Translations under genes and position numbers: made by a program
Notes under the pieces: generated by a model
What the model saw: the letters and a program-made list of their open reading frames with translations, nothing else
Told to the model about the DNA's origin: nothing
Databases searched by the model: none
NCBI GenBank assembly: GCA_002391555.1
Contig: DGFG01000111.1
Span: 5,324-13,293, forward strand
DNA: 7,970 bases
Direction of reading: 5' to 3'
Source of the DNA: Firmicutes bacterium UBA3906
GTDB lineage: Bacteria > Bacillota > Clostridia > Caldicoprobacterales > DTU083
In this document: positions 5,555-7,970 of the stretch, piece by piece
How the letters are laid out: every line of letters starts with the position of its first letter
How positions within the stretch are numbered: position 1 is the stretch's first letter

Positions 5555-7318
5555 ATGAAAATCTTATTAACTACACTAAACGCAAAATTTTCCCATAGCA
5601 ATCTAGCAATAAGGTCATTAAAGGCATATTGTCAGCAGGAATACCCTAATATAGACATAGCTGAATTTACTATCAATGACAACTATGACCTAGTCGTAAG
5701 TGAGATATTCTCAAGGCAACCTGACCTAATAGGCTTTTCATGCTACATCTGGAACATTCGGCAAAGCCTAGATATAGCTGAGACCATAAAACAACTATTG
5801 CCCAAGGCCAAGATTATTCTAGGTGGCCCAGAGGTTAGCTATGATAGCCTAAATCTCTTAAACTCTTATCCCTTTATAGACTTTATTGCAGTTGGGGAAG
5901 GAGAGCAAGTATTCTGTAACCTCTTAAAATGCCTGCATGAAAAGCTATATAGTTTTGAGGACATAAAGGGTTTGGCTTGGCGAGATAAAGATAAGCTATA
6001 TCTAAACGAGCCAGCAGAGAGAATTGATTTAGATACAATACCCTTTGTCTATAAGAAGGGCTTTGATGACCTAAAAAACAGAATCGTTTATTATGAAAGC
6101 TCAAGAGGCTGCCCCTTTAACTGCCAATATTGCCTGTCATCAACAACAAAAGGAGTGAATTTTCTTTCCATTGAAAGGGTAAAGGAGGATCTAAGGATTT
6201 TTGTAGAATCAGGTATTAGGCAGGTTAAGCTAGTTGACAGGACCTTTAACTGCAATTTAAAAAGAACAAAGGAAATATTCAATTACTTAATTGAGCTTGG
6301 TGGTAATACAAACTTTCATTTTGAAATGGCAGGGGACTTAATAGATGAGGAAATGCTCTCAATAATAAAAAGAGCACCAGTGGGCCTCTTTCAGTTTGAG
6401 ATTGGTATACAGTCCTCAAATTTAAAAACACTAACAAAAATAAAGCGAAAGAGCGACCTTGGCAAGCTAGTTGCAGTGATTAAAGAAATTATAAGCTTTG
6501 ACAATATTCATGTCCATCTTGATTTGATTGCGGGCCTACCAGAAGAGGATATGTCATCAATGAAAGAATCGGTAAACTTTGTATTAGCTATGAAACCACA
6601 CAAGCTACAGCTTGGCTTTTTAAAGCTTTTAAAGGGGTCAGGCCTTAGGAAGAGTGCTGATATATATGACTATAAGTATACACAATACCCCCCATATGAG
6701 GTTTTAAGCAACAAGTACATAGGTTACGAAGAGCTGTCTAGGCTAAAGGATATAGAGCTAGTTGTAGAAAAATACTACAATAGTCACCGGTTTAGCAAGA
6801 CAATAAATTACCTATTAGGCCACTACGACAATAATGCATTTGAGCTTTTTTATGATATGGGTCAATACTGGAGGCACAAGGGCTATTTTAGCATATCCCA
6901 TGCAAATGAGAGCCTTTATACAATTTTATTTGAATTCGTAAAATCAGGTTTCTGCAAAAACCTTATGCAAGAGGAAGAGGACCTTATAAATGATCTGCTC
7001 CTATTTGATTTTTGTCGACATGTAAAGCCAGGTAGATATCCAGTTAACTTAAAGCAGGCCAAAATAGAAAAGCATAAGCAAAAAATCCGGGACTTTTTTG
7101 AGGACCAGACCAATGTAGATAAGTATTTGACTGATAATACTAACCTTAACATCAAGAGAAGGTTAAATAGAATGCATATCGAACTTTTTAGCTATAGAGT
7201 TGACAAGGACAATGTAACTGTTAATGATAAAGAGGATACATTTATATTATTTAACTATGATAGGCGGCAAGGAGTACTTAAACAGGCGGAATTCAGGAGG
7301 CTTACTTTAAAAACTTAA
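5555..7318 (+). CDS. B12-binding-type radical SAM protein, DUF4080-like C-terminus
   Basis: A 587-residue cytoplasmic enzyme. Residues 1-130 form a cobalamin-binding-like Rossmann domain (MKILLTTLNAKFSHSNLA start, IILGGPEVSY at 87-96, VGEGE at 113-117). It lacks the DxHxxG lower-ligand motif, as is usual for this radical SAM subclass. Residues about 175-370 are the radical SAM barrel, with CPFNCQYC giving the 4Fe-4S ligands C186, C190 and C193. Residues 390-587 form a helical, Lys-rich extension resembling the DUF4080 domain of clostridial homologues. Family members cleave SAM to a 5'-deoxyadenosyl radical or act as cobalamin-dependent methylases; the substrate is unknown. I choose ATG 5555, which matches the conserved family N-terminus, over an in-frame TTG at 5528 that would include the promoter -10. 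No Shine-Dalgarno site precedes either. It is divergent from the LysM gene, with a corrinoid protein gene downstream. Confidence 0.87.
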   Translation: MKILLTTLNAKFSHSNLAIRSLKAYCQQEYPNIDIAEFTINDNYDLVVSEIFSRQPDLIGFSCYIWNIRQSLDIAETIKQLLPKAKIILGGPEVSYDSLNLLNSYPFIDFIAVGEGEQVFCNLLKCLHEKLYSFEDIKGLAWRDKDKLYLNEPAERIDLDTIPFVYKKGFDDLKNRIVYYESSRGCPFNCQYCLSSTTKGVNFLSIERVKEDLRIFVESGIRQVKLVDRTFNCNLKRTKEIFNYLIELGGNTNFHFEMAGDLIDEEMLSIIKRAPVGLFQFEIGIQSSNLKTLTKIKRKSDLGKLVAVIKEIISFDNIHVHLDLIAGLPEEDMSSMKESVNFVLAMKPHKLQLGFLKLLKGSGLRKSADIYDYKYTQYPPYEVLSNKYIGYEELSRLKDIELVVEKYYNSHRFSKTINYLLGHYDNNAFELFYDMGQYWRHKGYFSISHANESLYTILFEFVKSGFCKNLMQEEEDLINDLLLFDFCRHVKPGRYPVNLKQAKIEKHKQKIRDFFEDQTNVDKYLTDNTNLNIKRRLNRMHIELFSYRVDKDNVTVNDKEDTFILFNYDRRQGVLKQAEFRRLTLKT

Positions 7319-7370
7319 AAAAAGCATAAAAGATAAATAGTATTTTAAAAGTTCATTAGCCTTTACGGAC

Positions 7371-7405
7371 TTTCTATAAGACTAATAATAGCAGTCTTAG
7401 AGAGA
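7371..7405. repeat. Imperfect 13-bp inverted repeat in the spacer before the corrinoid gene
   Basis: CTATAAGACT (7374-7383) pairs with AGTCTTAGAG (7393-7402) around a 9-nt loop with one mismatch, and three outer bases (T-A, T-G, T-A) extend the stem. No T-run follows, so it is a poor rho-independent terminator. It lies about 50 nt after the radical SAM stop and upstream of the corrinoid-gene promoter. It may be a 3' stabilising hairpin or an operator. The 182-nt spacer shows no other clear terminator. Confidence 0.45.
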
Positions 7406-7442
7406 AGATCACAAGATTTTACCTAGTTTAACAGTTGTGGGA

Positions 7443-7471
7443 CTGACAAATTGAAATTAATTTGGTAATAT
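7443..7471 (+). promoter_or_regulatory. Promoter of the corrinoid protein gene, extended -10
   Basis: -35 CTGACA (7443-7448, five of six matches), 17-nt spacer, TG at 7463-7464 as an extended -10 element, and -10 TAATAT (7466-7471, four of six). Initiation is expected near 7478. The ribosome site AGGGGG (7487-7492) and ATG 7501 follow, so the leader would be short. Confidence 0.5.
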
Positions 7472-7500
7472 ATATACATTATATTTAGGGGGATAGAAAT

Positions 7501-7970
7501 ATGGTAGATTTTAGACAAATCGCTGATGCTCTTAAGGCAGGAAATGCACCAAAGGTTAAACAGATGGTTCAGACTGCGGTAGACCAAGGCCTTGAACCTA
7601 GTGATATTGTAAACAAGGCTCTCATAGTTGGTATGGGGGAGATAGGTGAGCTTTTTAAGAACAATGAAGTATATGTACCTGAGGTTTTGATAGCTGCCAG
7701 GGCTATGAAGGCAGGACTTGAGTTACTCAGGCCCCTATTAGCGGAAAAGGATGTAAAGCCTCTTGGAAAGGTTGTTATAGGTACTGTAAAGGGAGACTTA
7801 CATGATATTGGCAAGAACCTTGTGGCTATGATGCTTGAGGGAGCTGGTTTTGAAGTCATCGACTTAGGTATTGATGTTGATACAGATAAATTTGTTAATG
7901 CAGTAAAGGACACGAAGGCGGATGCAGTAGCTATGTCTGCCCTGCTAACTACAACAATGCCTGTCATGAA
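7501..7970 (+). CDS. Corrinoid (B12-binding) methyl-carrier protein, N-terminal part
   Basis: First 156 codons of a gene cut by the right edge. The product is a MtbC/MttC-like corrinoid protein that carries a methyl group on cobalamin between a substrate:corrinoid methyltransferase and a second methyltransferase acting on CoM or tetrahydrofolate, in the cytoplasm. Residues 1-85 form the four-helix cap (LKAGNAPKVKQMVQTAVDQG, GEIGELFKNNEVYVPEVL). Residues 88 onward begin the Rossmann B12 domain, with the signature GDLHDIGKNLV at 98-108. H101 is the lower axial cobalt ligand, with D99 and G104 completing DxHxxG. MSALLTTTMPVM at 145-156 matches the conserved SxLLTTTM loop. Family length is usually about 210 residues, so roughly 55 are missing. 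AGGGGG lies 8 nt before the ATG. The partner methyltransferase, which would define the substrate (methylamine, methoxylated aromatic, betaine or other), is not in the window. Confidence 0.93.
   Translation, partial: MVDFRQIADALKAGNAPKVKQMVQTAVDQGLEPSDIVNKALIVGMGEIGELFKNNEVYVPEVLIAARAMKAGLELLRPLLAEKDVKPLGKVVIGTVKGDLHDIGKNLVAMMLEGAGFEVIDLGIDVDTDKFVNAVKDTKADAVAMSALLTTTMPVM

Noticed and set aside
5392..5601. 69-residue minus-strand open frame in the divergent spacer
   Set aside because: It overlaps the repeat array and the radical SAM start, has no ribosome site, and its low-complexity hydrophobic product reflects AT-rich DNA.
7319..7500. Cobalamin riboswitch before the corrinoid gene
   Set aside because: No recognisable B12-box core (GCCACTG-like) was found, and the likely transcription start near 7478 leaves a leader too short to hold one.
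7569..7967. 132-residue open frame on the minus strand
   Set aside because: It lies wholly antisense to the corrinoid gene. The plus-strand frame has a clear GDLHDIGKNLV motif, ribosome site and promoter, and the antisense product is Ser/Thr-rich without domain features.

Overview
The window reads as chromosomal DNA of an anaerobic, low-GC Firmicute, probably a member of the Clostridia. The signs are AT-rich intergenic DNA, strong AGGAGG-type ribosome binding sites, AGA/AGG arginine codons, a LysM/peptidoglycan-binding exoprotein, a B12-binding-type radical SAM protein and a corrinoid methyl-carrier protein. This is inferred from gene content and style, not from a database match.

Left part (1-1073, minus strand): an XRE-type regulator with a cupin domain is followed after 13 bases by an AMP-forming acyl-CoA synthetase that runs off the left edge. 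They look like one operon read from a good sigma-A-type promoter near 1045-1073. Centre-left (1229-3353, plus strand): a full-length glucose-6-phosphate dehydrogenase that appears to start at a non-standard ATC codon, followed by a kynurenine-formamidase/cyclase-family metal hydrolase. Next comes a stand-alone tRNA-Thr(GGT) with a near-consensus promoter and a strong terminator (3406-3565).

Centre (3692-5374, minus strand): a 38-codon orphan ORF with a good Shine-Dalgarno site, and a secreted 465-residue protein. That protein has two peptidoglycan-binding domains, two LysM domains and a C-terminal domain I cannot name that is rich in His and Asp. Right part (5555-7970, plus strand): a radical SAM protein with an N-terminal B12-binding-like domain, apparently translated from a leaderless mRNA, then the first 156 residues of a corrinoid protein.

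The 180-base divergent spacer between the LysM gene and the radical SAM gene holds an array of 11-bp direct repeats that looks like a Pho-box-type response-regulator site. No CRISPR array, insertion sequence or phage gene is visible. The best candidates for something undescribed are the ATC start of the dehydrogenase, the 11-bp repeat array beside a leaderless promoter, the C-terminal domain of the LysM protein, and the 38-residue orphan.
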